64,000 bases of DNA from positions 2,790,001-2,854,000 of the forward strand of contig OY970283.1 of the NCBI GenBank assembly GCA_963715995.1. The letters are read 5' to 3'. Under the pieces are notes generated by a model that saw nothing but the letters and a program-made list of their open reading frames with translations, was not told the origin of the DNA and did no database searches. The first letter of the stretch is position 1; the number at the start of each line of letters is the position of its first letter. Source of the DNA: DATBDN01 sp963715995 (GTDB lineage: Bacteria > Actinomycetota > Thermoleophilia > Solirubrobacterales > Thermoleophilaceae). A program made the translations under genes and the position numbers. Shown piece by piece: positions 8,580 to 18,477 of the stretch.

Positions 8580-10958
8580 ATGCACATTCTCGTCCTAACC
8601 GACCGCGACTGGACCCACCCCCAGGGGGGAGGCACCGGAACGAACCTGTACGGGCACGTGTCGCGCTGGCTCGCGTGGGGGCATCGCGTATCGGTGATCG
8701 GGGCCGGCTACGACGGCGCGCAGGCGGTCGAGCGCGCCGGGGACCTGACGATGTACCGGGTCGGCGGGCGCTCCACGGTGTTCCCGCGGGCGATCTTCAA
8801 GCAGTGGCGCGGCCTGGTGCCCGACGCCGACGTGGTGCTCGAGGTTGTGAACGGGATCACGTTCCTGACGCCGCTCTGGCTGCGCACTCCGCGCGCCGTG
8901 CTGGTGCACCACGTGCACACCGACCACTACGAGCGCGAGATGGGCCGCGCCGGCAAGCTCGCCGGCCTGGCGCTGGAGACGCTGCCGCTGAAGCTGCTGT
9001 ACCCAGGCTCGCGCTTCGTCGCGATCTCGCATGCGACCCAGCGCGACCTCGAGCCGTTCGGCATCGGGCCCGACACCGTGACCGTGAACCACATCGGGGT
9101 GGAGCTCGATGCGTTCGAGCCGGGCGAGCGGGCAGCCGAGCCGACTCTGCTCTACCTCGGGCGACTGAAGCGCTACAAGCGCGTGGAGATGCTTCTCGAC
9201 ACGGTCGCGGAGCTGCCGGACGTGCTGCTGGAGGTGGCCGGCGAGGGCGACCACCGCCCCGAGCTCGAGCGGGAGATCGAGCGCCGCGGCCTCGCCGAGC
9301 GCGTGCGCCTGCACGGCCACGTCGACGAGCAGCAGAAGCTCGCGCTGCTCCAGCGCGCGTGGGTCAACCTGACCGCGTCGTCGGCCGAGGGCTGGTGCCT
9401 GACCGTGATGGAGGCCGCCGCCTGCGAGACGCCGAGCGTGGCGATGCGCGTCGGCGGCCTGCCCGAGTCGATCGAAGAGGGCGTGACGGGCTTCCTGGCC
9501 GACACGGGCGAGGAGCTGACCGCGCACGTGCGCCGGCTGGTCGGCGACGAGGACCTGCGCGGCCGCATGGGCCGCGCGGCGGCGGCGCGCGCGCAGGAGT
9601 TCACGTGGGACCGCACCGCCCGGCGCACGCTCGACGTGCTGGAGGCCGAGCGCGCGGCCGAGCCGCGCAAGCCGCCGCTGCGCCAGCTGCTCGGGGGCTT
9701 CTCGCGCTCGGACACCGGCCGCGCCGCCGGGCTGGCCAGCGCGGTCATGGGCGCGAACTTCATCGCGCTGGCGTACACGATCGTGTTCGCGCGCGTGCTG
9801 CACAGCTCCGGCTACGGCTCGCTCGCGGCACTCGTGTCGACGTTCCTGATTCTGTCGGTGCCGGGCTCGGCGCTTCAGCTGACCGTGGCCCGCGAGGTCA
9901 GTCGCGCGGTCGCGCGCGGCGAGGAGCACCCGGCCGCCGGGGTCTGGGGCTGGCTCAGCACGCTCGCCGCGCTGACGGTCGGCGCCACGCTCGTGTCGAT
10001 CCTCTGCCGCTCGCTGGTGGCGAGCGCCGTCGGCGTTCCGGACCTGCCGTGGGCGGCCTCGGCGGCCGTGCCCGCCGGCTGTCTGTGGCTGATCCTGTCG
10101 GTCCAGCGCGGCGCTCTCCAGGGGCTCCAGCGCTACAAGCTCGTTGGCCTGAGCCTCGTGGCCGAGGCATCGGCGCGCCTGATCTGCGGGCTCGGGCTCG
10201 TGGCCCTCGGCGCCGGCGTGACCGGCGCGTTCCTTGGCACGGCGCTGTCGATCGGCGCCGTCGCCGCCGCGCTGACGCTGCCGCTGCTGCGCGCAGCGGG
10301 GCCGCACTCCGACCACCGCGAGCGCCCGCTGCGCGAGCTGGTTGGCCGCGCCTGGGCGCCGGTCGCCGCGCTCGCCTTGATCGCCGTGCTCCAGAACATC
10401 GACGTGATCGTGGTCAAGCACGTGGCCGAGAAGCACGCGGCCGGCGCCTATGCGGCCGCTGCCGTGATCGCCAAGGGCGTGATCTGGGTGGCCGTCGGCC
10501 TCGGCCTCTACCTGCTGCCGGAAGCCGCGCGGCGCACGCGCATGGGCGTGGATGCGCGGCCCGTGCTCGTGCGCACGCTCGCGCTCGTCGGCGTCGTGTC
10601 GCTGCCGGCGGCGCTGCTCTATGTGGTGGCTGCGCGGCCGGTGCTGGTCGCGGTGTTCGGACAGGCCTACGCGCGCGGCGCCGGCGCGCTGCCGGTGCTG
10701 GCGGTGGCCATGTCGCTGCTCGCGTGCGCGTACCTGTCGGTGCAGTACCTGCTGGCGCTCGAGCGCGCGAACTTCCTCTGGGCCCTGGCCGTGGCCGCCG
10801 TGGCCGAGCCGCTCGTACTCCAGGCGATCGGCTCGCGCCTGACGGCCGTCGCCGTCGGCCTGCTGGTGGTGCAGGCGTTCCTGGCCGTGGTCATCCTGTC
10901 GCTCGGGTTCCGGAGCGCTGCGGCGCCGCGCGCCTCGGGCGCGGCCGCCGCCGCGTGA
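8580..10958 (+). CDS. Glycosyltransferase GT4 fused to a polysaccharide flippase
   Basis: A 792-residue fusion. Residues 1 to about 365 are a GT-B glycosyltransferase of family 4: N-terminal acceptor domain starting MHILVLTDRDW with GGTGTNLYG, a LYLGRLKRYKRVEMLLD linker, and the nucleotide-binding EGWCLTVMEAAACETPSVA segment with the E-x7-E pattern. Residues about 385-785 form a hydrophobic domain with roughly a dozen membrane helices of the Wzx/MOP flippase type, starting near AGLASAVMGANFIALAYTI. One chain could therefore add a sugar to a lipid-linked glycan on the inner face and then export it. The stop overlaps the methyltransferase start as GTGA. No frameshift or internal stop is present, so the fusion is real in this sequence. 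Confidence 0.9.
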   Translation: MHILVLTDRDWTHPQGGGTGTNLYGHVSRWLAWGHRVSVIGAGYDGAQAVERAGDLTMYRVGGRSTVFPRAIFKQWRGLVPDADVVLEVVNGITFLTPLWLRTPRAVLVHHVHTDHYEREMGRAGKLAGLALETLPLKLLYPGSRFVAISHATQRDLEPFGIGPDTVTVNHIGVELDAFEPGERAAEPTLLYLGRLKRYKRVEMLLDTVAELPDVLLEVAGEGDHRPELEREIERRGLAERVRLHGHVDEQQKLALLQRAWVNLTASSAEGWCLTVMEAAACETPSVAMRVGGLPESIEEGVTGFLADTGEELTAHVRRLVGDEDLRGRMGRAAAARAQEFTWDRTARRTLDVLEAERAAEPRKPPLRQLLGGFSRSDTGRAAGLASAVMGANFIALAYTIVFARVLHSSGYGSLAALVSTFLILSVPGSALQLTVAREVSRAVARGEEHPAAGVWGWLSTLAALTVGATLVSILCRSLVASAVGVPDLPWAASAAVPAGCLWLILSVQRGALQGLQRYKLVGLSLVAEASARLICGLGLVALGAGVTGAFLGTALSIGAVAAALTLPLLRAAGPHSDHRERPLRELVGRAWAPVAALALIAVLQNIDVIVVKHVAEKHAAGAYAAAAVIAKGVIWVAVGLGLYLLPEAARRTRMGVDARPVLVRTLALVGVVSLPAALLYVVAARPVLVAVFGQAYARGAGALPVLAVAMSLLACAYLSVQYLLALERANFLWALAVAAVAEPLVLQAIGSRLTAVAVGLLVVQAFLAVVILSLGFRSAAAPRASGAAAAA

Positions 10959-11695
10959 GCGGCTTCGACGAGGCCTTCGCCGCCGCGGACCGGATCGAGG
11001 GCTGGCTCTCGGAGGGTCAGGCGCGCAGGCTCTGGGACGCGGCGCAGCGGGTGCCCGAGGACGGGCTGGTGGTCGAGATCGGGAGCTTCCGCGGACGCTC
11101 GGCGGTGGTCATGGCGGCTGCGCTGCCCGCGGGAGCGCGGCTGGTGGCGATCGACCCGCACGCGGGCTCCGACCGCGGGCCGCAGGAGATCGCGCCGGAC
11201 GCCGAGCGCGGCGATGCCGACAAGCGCGCGTTCGACGCGAACCTCGAGGCGGCCGGCGTCGCCGCGCGCGTGGAGCACGTGCGCGAGCTGTCGTCAGCGG
11301 CGCACGGCGCCGTCGAGCGGCCGATCGACGTGCTCTACGTGGACGGCGCGCACCGCTTCGGCCCCGCGCGCGACGACATCGTCAACTGGGGCGCACGTGT
11401 GCGTGAGGGCGGCACGATGCTGGTACACGACTCGTTCTCCTCGATCGGCGTGACGCTGGCCACGCTCGCCTCGGTCAGCTTCGGAGCGCGCTGGCGCTAC
11501 GTGGGCAGGACGAGCTCGCTGGCCGAGTACCGCCGCGAGCGGCTCGGCGCTGCGGCGCGCGCCGCCAACGCCGGGCGCCAGCTCGCCCAGCTGCCGTGGT
11601 TCCTGCGCAACGTGGTCGTCAAGCTGGCGATCGTCACCCGGCTGCGCCCGCTTGCCCGCCTGATGGGCCACCGCGGCGACGCGTGGCCGTACTGA
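10955..11695 (+). CDS. Class I SAM-dependent methyltransferase (Methyltransf_24-like)
   Basis: 246 residues from a GTG that overlaps the stop of the GT4-flippase gene (GTGA). The Rossmann glycine motif reads VVEIGSFRGRSAV (about 41-53), followed by an acidic residue in LVAIDPHAG and by DVLYVDGAHRF, typical of the FkbM/Methyltransf_24 group often found in glycan clusters. It probably methylates a sugar or glycan precursor. Its last 62 bp overlap, tail to tail, the end of the arabinosyltransferase-like gene on the other strand. Confidence 0.85.
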   Translation: MSGFDEAFAAADRIEGWLSEGQARRLWDAAQRVPEDGLVVEIGSFRGRSAVVMAAALPAGARLVAIDPHAGSDRGPQEIAPDAERGDADKRAFDANLEAAGVAARVEHVRELSSAAHGAVERPIDVLYVDGAHRFGPARDDIVNWGARVREGGTMLVHDSFSSIGVTLATLASVSFGARWRYVGRTSSLAEYRRERLGAAARAANAGRQLAQLPWFLRNVVVKLAIVTRLRPLARLMGHRGDAWPY

Positions 11696-14600
11696 GCACG
11701 CGCCAGAGCGCCAGCGCAAGCAGCACCCACGCCCCGACCGCCAGCCAGTGGCCGCCCAGCTGTCGGTCGGCGAACGACGGGTTGTAGCCGCCGTGGTCGG
11801 ACGCGGGAAAGACGATGTACTCGAGCGGCACCGCCACGGCCAGCAGCAGGCCGCCCGCGATGGCAAGAACGCGCGCGGGCACTGCTCGCCACAGCACGAT
11901 CGCGATCGCCGGGGCGATCACAAGGCCCGAGCGCAGCGAGAAGCAGAACGCGAGCGCTGCTCCCGCAACCAGGCCGGCGGCGATCGCGCGCGGCAGCGGC
12001 CACGGGACCGGGCGCGTGTCGGGCCAGTCGGGTGCGAGCACGCGCAGCGGATTGCGCCGGCGGGCGGCGGCGCCGGCGAGCACGAACCCGAGCAGCAGAA
12101 GACACGCCAGGCCGGAGACGATCTGGATCGCCCGCACCGGTCCCTGCGGCGCGAAGGCAAAGCGCGCCGAGCGGCAGCCGGCCTCGATCGGCCACGCGTT
12201 CGCGTAGCCGTCCAGCGGCAGCGGCGTGCCCAGCGCGCGACCGTTGCACCAGGCGCGCCAGCCGCGGTCGTAGCTCTCCCCCAGCACGAGCCACGACGGC
12301 GCCCTCACCTTCAGCCGGACGTCGTCGCGGCGCCCGCGCCCCGGCCTGCCCGAATCGATCACGCGGCCCGGCGAGGCGGCGGCGCGCGCGATCGGGTTCG
12401 GCGCGGGCGATCGCAGCAGCACGTGATCGGCGCGCAGAGCGCGCGGCGGCAGCTCGAGCCGCTGTGAGCCAGCGGGGAGTGCGAGGGTGCCGCAGCCGCG
12501 CGCGGGCAGCGGCCTGCCCGGCATCCAGGTCGGCGATCGAGCCGCTCACTCGCAGGCCGAGTGTCGTGCCACCGGCCGCGATGCGCGCCGCCCCGCAGCC
12601 CTCGATCGTCCCGCTGCGCGGCACGTGCATCTGCGCAAGACCCGGTACGTGCAACTCGGCGATGCCGGCAGCCTGGCCCGTGCCGGTCGTGCGCAGCACG
12701 CGCAGGCTGAAGGTGCGCGTGTGCACCGGCCGCGGCAGCGTGACCCGGCCCGCGCTCACGCTCAGTGGTCCCGAGTGCCCGCCTGGCCATGACAACTCGA
12801 CCGCGCTCGGCACGCGCACGCCATTCGGCGGCGGGTCGATGACGACGCTGCGCAGGTCGAGCGCGTGCGGCGCGCCGATGCGGAGCTGCGCAAGCCCGGG
12901 CCACGGCGTCTGCCAGCTCGTGGCCGGATCGCCATCGAGGGCCGACGAGGCGCGCACGCCCGGCCTGCCGTGGAAGCGCGCCGAGCCGTCGGCCCGCACG
13001 CCACCCGTCGCGCCAACCAGGCGGTCGAGCGCGCTGTCGGCGGCTTCGGGCGCCGCCGACAGCCACGCGCTCACCGAGTAACGGCGCGCAGCCGGCGGAG
13101 CGATCACGCGGTCGATGCCCGTCTCCTCGTCGCCCGCGCCATCCACGCGCATCTGCTCGAGCACCGGGGAGTCACCGACGCGCCGGGTGACGCGCACGCC
13201 GGCGCTGTCGGAGTGCGAAAGCGGGTCGTCGCCGCTGGCGCGGCTGAAGGCGTAGTCGAGCGCGTCGTGGCTCAGGTCGCGGCCGCGCAGGGCGTTCTCG
13301 GCGAGCACCGGGGGCCGTAGCGACTCGGTCACGTGCAGTCCCGGAACACGCACCTCGGCGATACCGCCGGCGCCCGCCGACCCGGTGTGCGCCGCCACCA
13401 CGCGCACGGTCAGCGACGCCGCCTGGCGCAGGCCCAGCTTGAGGTGCTGCCAGCCGCTGCCGACCGCGAAGCGCCGGCCGTTCACCACCAGCGCGACCAC
13501 GCGCGCGCCGGCCTCGTTGCGCGGCAGCACGTCGATCGCGCCGATGTCGCGCGGCGCGGTGAAGGCAATCGTCACGGCGTTGCGCTGCGGATCGAGCGCC
13601 GGGTCGGCCAGCCACGCCGTGCGCGTGTCACCGTCGAAGGCGGCGAACGGCCGGTGCTCGGGGAACTGCGAGTAGCCAGGTGAGAACGGCGCGGCGATCG
13701 AGCGCGCGCCGTGGAACACGGCGACCGTCTGACCGTCGCTGCCGCGCTGCGGAAACGGGTCGAGCGTGGCGGCGTCCTCGGAGATCGCATCGCCGGGGCC
13801 GAGCGTCCAGCCGCCGTTCTGGCGCATGCGCGAGACGACGAACACGCGCCGCCGGTTGGAGTCCGAGATCACGACCATGCCGCCCGCCTGCGCCGCGGCG
13901 CGGATTGCGCCCGGGCCGAGGTCGCCCGCATAGGCGAACGCTCCCCGGGGCGGCAGCGACCCGAAGGCGGCGAGCGTGGCAAGGCCGTCGGCGCTGCCGT
14001 CGACCACTCCGGGTGCGGTGCGCGGCTCCACCCGCACGAGCGGACGCGGCGCGGGCACGCCGAAGCTGCGCACCCCGTCGCCGTAGTCGCGCCGCGGCGG
14101 CAGGCCCTGGGCCGCGAGCGTCACCGCCGAGCGCTCGGGGTCGGCTGCGCCGCTGCGGTAGATGTCGTCGTCGCGGGCGTTGACCACCTGGCCCACGCTC
14201 ATCAGGCGCAGGAGCGCGGGCAGCTGGCCCGGCAGCAGGCGGTCCTGCTGGAGCAGTGCGTCCGTGGTCCAGAGGAGGTCGGTTGCGCGCAGGTCGCCGT
14301 ATGGCACCGCGTTGCGCACCGCCACCGGCTTCTTCGCGAGCGACGGGAGGATCGGGTCGACGGTGCCGCCCCAGCGGTAGAACGCATACAGCTGGCCCGG
14401 CAGCACCGCCGCCCGCTCGTCGTCGCCGAGGCTGTGGTCGAGGTCGCTTGCGGCCGCGCGCCAGCCTGCCGGGATCTGCTTCCAGCTGACCTGGCGATCG
14501 ACCGCACGTCCCGACATGAGCGGCCACGCGCCGACCACGAGCACTGCCAGCACGGCGAGCGCGAGCGGCGCGCGGCGGCGCTGCAGCGAGTCGATGCCCA

Positions 14601-15762
14601 TGCCCGCCAGCCCGGCTATGCCGAGCACCACGAGCGGCCCGGCCTTGTAGGTGGTGCGCAGGAAGCGCAGGCTCGCGAAGTGGTTGTAGGAGTAGGTGGC
14701 GCCGCGGCGCAGCGGCGTGCCGTCCGGGAAGCCGATCGCCATGATCAGCGTGCCGGCGAGCACCAGCAGCAGGAAGTAGGCCGCGTAGCGGCGCCGGCGC
14801 GTCCACCCGAACCCGAGCAGTGCCAGGCCCGGGACGACCAGCGTGGCCGTGACGACGAGGTGATCGAAGAGCAGCGTCCCCGCGTCGCTGAAGTACGGGC
14901 GCACGGCGCCGTTGAACCCCACGCCTATGTAGGTGATCCAGTAGCCCATCGCGCGGAAGCTCTCGCTGAGGCTGGTGGTGGCCCAGATCGCGCCGGCCGG
15001 CTCGGTGAAGCGCAGGAAGTCGACCCCGTACTTCGCCTGCGCGGCGGCGGGCGCTATCCACCACAGCGACGCCGCGAGCGTGAGCAGCGCGCTGCGCCAG
15101 CCGAACTGCCAGACGGCTCGCCAGGCGACCGCGCCGGTCGCGGCCTCGAACAACACGAGCGCGATCGGCGCCAGCAGCACCATCACCACCACGGCAGCGT
15201 TGATCCCCGCGCCGCTGGCGGTCACGAGCAGCGCGAACAGCGCTGGTGACCACCAGCGCTCGGGCTCGCGCAGCCCGCGCCGCGCGACCAGCACGAGCCA
15301 CGGCATGAGCGCGTAGGCGAGCAGTGTGATCGTCGTGCGGTTTGCGAGCACGATCACGTACGGGTTCAGCAGGAACACCAGCCCCGCGCAGGCAGCCCCG
15401 AGCTGCGTGCGCACGGCGCCGAGGGCCTCGACCAGCCGCACGGTGCCCCAGCAGCCGATCGCCAGCAGCAGGCCGAGCCACAGCCGGTCCACCAGCCAGT
15501 CGCTCACCCCGAGCAGGTGCCCGAGCGCGAAGAACGGCCCCATCGGGAACAGGTAACCCGCGTACTGCGCCGACTCGACACCCCCGAGACCGCTGCTCGG
15601 CGTCCACAGGGCCGCGATCTCACCGAGGAAGCGGACCGGGTCCACGTGCAGGTCGATCTTCGTGTCGGACGACGACCAGCCGGGGTGCTGGAGGATCGCG
15701 AGCGCGAACGCCGCGGCGGCGAGCGCGAGCGGAAGCGCGCGACTGCGGATGCGAGCCGACAC
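11634..15762 (-). CDS. AftD-like alpha-(1-3)-arabinofuranosyltransferase family protein, frameshifted
   Basis: Very large membrane glycosyltransferase of the DUF3367/AftD family. The N-terminal region (DTKIDLHVDP, then AQYAGYLFPMGPFFALG) and about ten helices up to residue 430 match GT-C enzymes that use polyprenyl-phospho-sugars. Two discoidin-like sugar-binding modules follow, around FDGDTRTAWLADP (about 707) and LDGDPATSWQTP (about 941). The frame breaks near residue 1081. Reading GGG at 12517-12519 (minus strand) as GG joins IADLDAG to RPLPARGCG and restores a 1,375-residue protein with the usual C-terminal helices. In mycobacteria AftD branches arabinan; here the donor and polymer are unknown. 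It may be a sequencing indel rather than a dead gene. Confidence 0.8.
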
Positions 15763-15818
15763 GGAGCGCCACAGTACGCGGCGCGACTACTGTTCCGCGC
15801 GTGCCAGGCGCTCGGACG

Positions 15819-17282
15819 ATGAACGCCCGGGCAGCCGGATCGCTTCGCGTGCTCGCCGCGGGAGGGCTGCTGGCCACGCCGTGCGTGCTCGCTTTCTTCA
15901 GCGGCGGCTACTTCGACGAGGCGCGGCTGTGGGCGCTGCTGGCCACCTGCGTCGTGCTGGCGCTCGCCGCGGTGTCGGCGCCGGTCGCCTTGGGCGGGCG
16001 GGCGACGCTGCTCGCGCTCGGCGGACTCTGGGCGCTGGTCGCCTGGACGGCGCTGTCGATCAGCTGGGCCCCGCTGCGCGGGCCGGCGTTCCACGATCTC
16101 CAGCGGCTGATCCTCTACGGGCTCGCGTTCACCGCCGGCGTGCAGTTGTTGCGTGAGCGCGCGCTCGCACGGGCGGCGGAGCTCGCGCTCGCGGCGGGCG
16201 GCGGCTTGGTGCTGGCCTACGGGCTCGCGGGGCGGCTGCTACCGGGCGTCGTCGCGCAGAGCCACGGGATCGCCGCGGGCGGCCGGCTCGACCAGCCGCT
16301 CACCTACTGGAACGCGGAGGGCGCGCTGGCGGCGATGACGCTGGTGCTGTGCACGCGCATCGCAGGCGACGCCACGCGGCGCTTCGGCGTGCGCGCCGCG
16401 GCGGCCGCCGTCTGCGCTCCGGCCGGCATGGCCCTATTTCTGACCTACTCGCGCGGCGCACTCGGCGCGGCCGGCGCCGGCCTGCTGACCGTGCTCGTGC
16501 TGATGCCCGACCGCATCCAGCTGCGCGCGCTCGTGGCGGCCGTCACCGCCGCAGTGGCGGGAGCCGTTGTCGCCGCGCCGTTCCCGCTCGTCGCCTCACT
16601 GCACGACGGCAGCCGGGCGCAGGGCGTGGCAGCGCTGGTGCTGCTGCTCGCGATCGCCGCGGCCGCGGCGCTGACGATGCTGCGCGTTGCCGGCGCCGAG
16701 GCCGCGGGCCGTCTCAGCGCTGCGCCGCTCGAGTGGCGGGCGCTGCGCCCGGCGCTCGGGGCCGCAACGTTCCTGGTGGTGGCCGGCCTCGTGATCGCCA
16801 CCGCCACGAGCGAGCATCGCTCGCCCGCCCGCAACCCGCGCACCGGCGCAACCGTGACGCGGCTGGCGTCGACTCAGAGCCATCGCTACGCGTACTGGAA
16901 GGTGGCGCTCGGAGCATTCGCCGACCACCCGCTGGACGGGCTCGGCTCGGGCGGGTTCCAGGTGCGCTGGCTCGAGCGGCGCAAGTTCGAAGAGTCGGTT
17001 CACGACGCGCACTCGCTCTACATCGAGACGCTCGCGGAGCTGGGCATCGTCGGCGCGCTCGCACTCGCGGCAGCGGGGCTGGGCATCGCGCTCGGCGCCC
17101 GCGCTGCGCTGCGCGCCGACGCGGTGCTGGCGGCCGGGCCGCTGGCGGCGTTCGTCACATGGGCGATCCAGACGGGAGTCGACTGGCTCTGGGAGATGCC
17201 GGCGGTCAGCCTGATTGCGCTGGCGCTGGCGGCCCTGCTCGTCGCGTGCGGTGACAGCGCTCGGCCAGCTGCACCAGCGTGA
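15819..17282 (+). CDS. O-antigen ligase / polymerase-like membrane protein
   Basis: 487 residues from the ATG at 15819 (a GTG at 15801 in the same frame is possible). There are about ten to eleven hydrophobic helices with a large extracellular loop. The Wzy/WaaL signature region is near residues 350-415: SHRYAYWKVALGAFADHP, LGSGGFQ, then HDAHSLYIETLAELGIVG. Such proteins polymerise glycan repeat units or ligate the finished glycan to an acceptor on the outer face of the membrane. The start is 56 bp from the divergent start of the AftD-like gene. Its last 77 bp overlap the end of the convergent GT-C gene. Confidence 0.85.
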   Translation: MNARAAGSLRVLAAGGLLATPCVLAFFSGGYFDEARLWALLATCVVLALAAVSAPVALGGRATLLALGGLWALVAWTALSISWAPLRGPAFHDLQRLILYGLAFTAGVQLLRERALARAAELALAAGGGLVLAYGLAGRLLPGVVAQSHGIAAGGRLDQPLTYWNAEGALAAMTLVLCTRIAGDATRRFGVRAAAAAVCAPAGMALFLTYSRGALGAAGAGLLTVLVLMPDRIQLRALVAAVTAAVAGAVVAAPFPLVASLHDGSRAQGVAALVLLLAIAAAAALTMLRVAGAEAAGRLSAAPLEWRALRPALGAATFLVVAGLVIATATSEHRSPARNPRTGATVTRLASTQSHRYAYWKVALGAFADHPLDGLGSGGFQVRWLERRKFEESVHDAHSLYIETLAELGIVGALALAAAGLGIALGARAALRADAVLAAGPLAAFVTWAIQTGVDWLWEMPAVSLIALALAALLVACGDSARPAAPA

Positions 17283-18477
17283 CCGCCGCGAGCACCACCA
17301 GCACCGGCTCCGCGGCGATCCGGAAACGCGTGAACCCGTAGGCGCCGATGCTTACGAGCGTGACGAGCACGAACGGCGCGGCGAGGATCCGGAGCGGCTG
17401 GCCACGGCGGCGCAGCGCGAGCACAGCCGGCAGCGAGAGCAGGGCGAACAGGTAGTAGAGGGCTACACCGATTTTCTCAACGTGCAGGTCGCGGCCCTCG
17501 AAGAAGTGCTCGCTGCCCAACTGCTGGCGCGGCCGGAAGAGCTCCCAGCTGCGCAGGAAGCGCACCGCGGCCACGACCGGCAGCCTGCCCGCGTGGTCGC
17601 GGGCGTAGTGCAGGCCGTCGCTCGCGAGCTGCGCAGACACCTCGGCCTCGTTGGGCGCGTGGTTGGGCTTCAGACAGTCGTAGCGCCACTGCCCCAGCCA
17701 CTCGCCGTGGTAGGTCTCGGCGCAGTTGGCCCCGGCCAGCAGGCCGCCCGAGTTCGTCGACACGAACACGGGCCGGTCGAACTGGATCCAGCAGCGCGCA
17801 AGCCACGGTGCGATCACCACCACCGCAGCGGCCAGCGCGATGGCGCTGAGCGCGAGCGCGCGGCGGCGGTCGACCACCAACAGCGCGGTTGGAAGCACCA
17901 GCAGGAGCACGAGCACGAGCGCCTCGCTGCGCGTGAGCGTGGCCAGCCCGATCAGGACGCCGCACGCGAGCGCACGGCGCTTGTCCGGGCGGTCGTGCAG
18001 CGCGTACGCCGCCAGCAGCGTGGCGGTTATCAGCAGCGCGTAGAGCGACTCGCTGCGGAACGACCCGTCGGCAGCGATCAGCATCGGATAGATCGCGGCC
18101 AGGCCGGCCGCGACCAGGCCGACCACGGCGCCGCCGATACGGCGGCCGAGCAGCCCCACGAGCAGCACGGTGGTGGTCCCGATCAGCGCGCCCGCCACCT
18201 GATGCGGCGCCCAGCCGTGGCCGCCGATCAGCGTGAAGATGGCGAGCAGGGCGGGATAGAGCGGCGGCTTGTCAGCCGTCGGCGCGAGGTGGGGCGTGAG
18301 AAACGACGACTGCGCGTAGCCGTGCCCGTCCGCCAGCGACAGCGCCAGGTTGTGAAACTCCAGTCCGTCGCCAAGCAGCGGGTGCGTCTTCACGAGCACG
18401 AGGCCGTAGAGCAGCCGCAGCGCGAGCGCGAGCGCGAGCAGCGGCGCAAGCCGCAGGGCGAACGCGCGGGAGCTCAC
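17206..18477 (-). CDS. GT-C (family 39-type) membrane glycosyltransferase
   Basis: 423 residues from a GTG overlapping the previous stop (GTGA). It has about ten transmembrane helices. Landmarks are a DGLEFHNLALSLADGHGY loop after helix 1, TADKPPLYPALLAIF, an RSEALVLV helix start, and a C-terminal VVAAVRFLRSWELF. The layout matches dolichyl-/polyprenyl-phosphate sugar transferases (PMT_2/ArnT-like), which use lipid-linked sugar on the outer face. It is clearly paralogous to the next gene upstream: both share the LPVVAAVRFLR segment, the TRSEAL motif and an EGR-x-x-HVE element. Donor and acceptor sugars cannot be read from the sequence. Confidence 0.8.
   Translation of the reverse strand: MSSRAFALRLAPLLALALALRLLYGLVLVKTHPLLGDGLEFHNLALSLADGHGYAQSSFLTPHLAPTADKPPLYPALLAIFTLIGGHGWAPHQVAGALIGTTTVLLVGLLGRRIGGAVVGLVAAGLAAIYPMLIAADGSFRSESLYALLITATLLAAYALHDRPDKRRALACGVLIGLATLTRSEALVLVLLLVLPTALLVVDRRRALALSAIALAAAVVVIAPWLARCWIQFDRPVFVSTNSGGLLAGANCAETYHGEWLGQWRYDCLKPNHAPNEAEVSAQLASDGLHYARDHAGRLPVVAAVRFLRSWELFRPRQQLGSEHFFEGRDLHVEKIGVALYYLFALLSLPAVLALRRRGQPLRILAAPFVLVTLVSIGAYGFTRFRIAAEPVLVVLAAVTLVQLAERCHRTRRAGPPAPAQSG

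Noticed and set aside
8675..11695. Very long open frame running through the GT4-flippase gene and the methyltransferase
   Set aside because: Its upstream two-thirds is a shadow of the GT4-flippase frame, with no domain; only the part from 10955 is a gene.
11497..12520. Continuation of the arabinosyltransferase frame past the frameshift
   Set aside because: Translation becomes Arg/Ala-rich with no helices, while the neighbouring frame keeps the family sequence.
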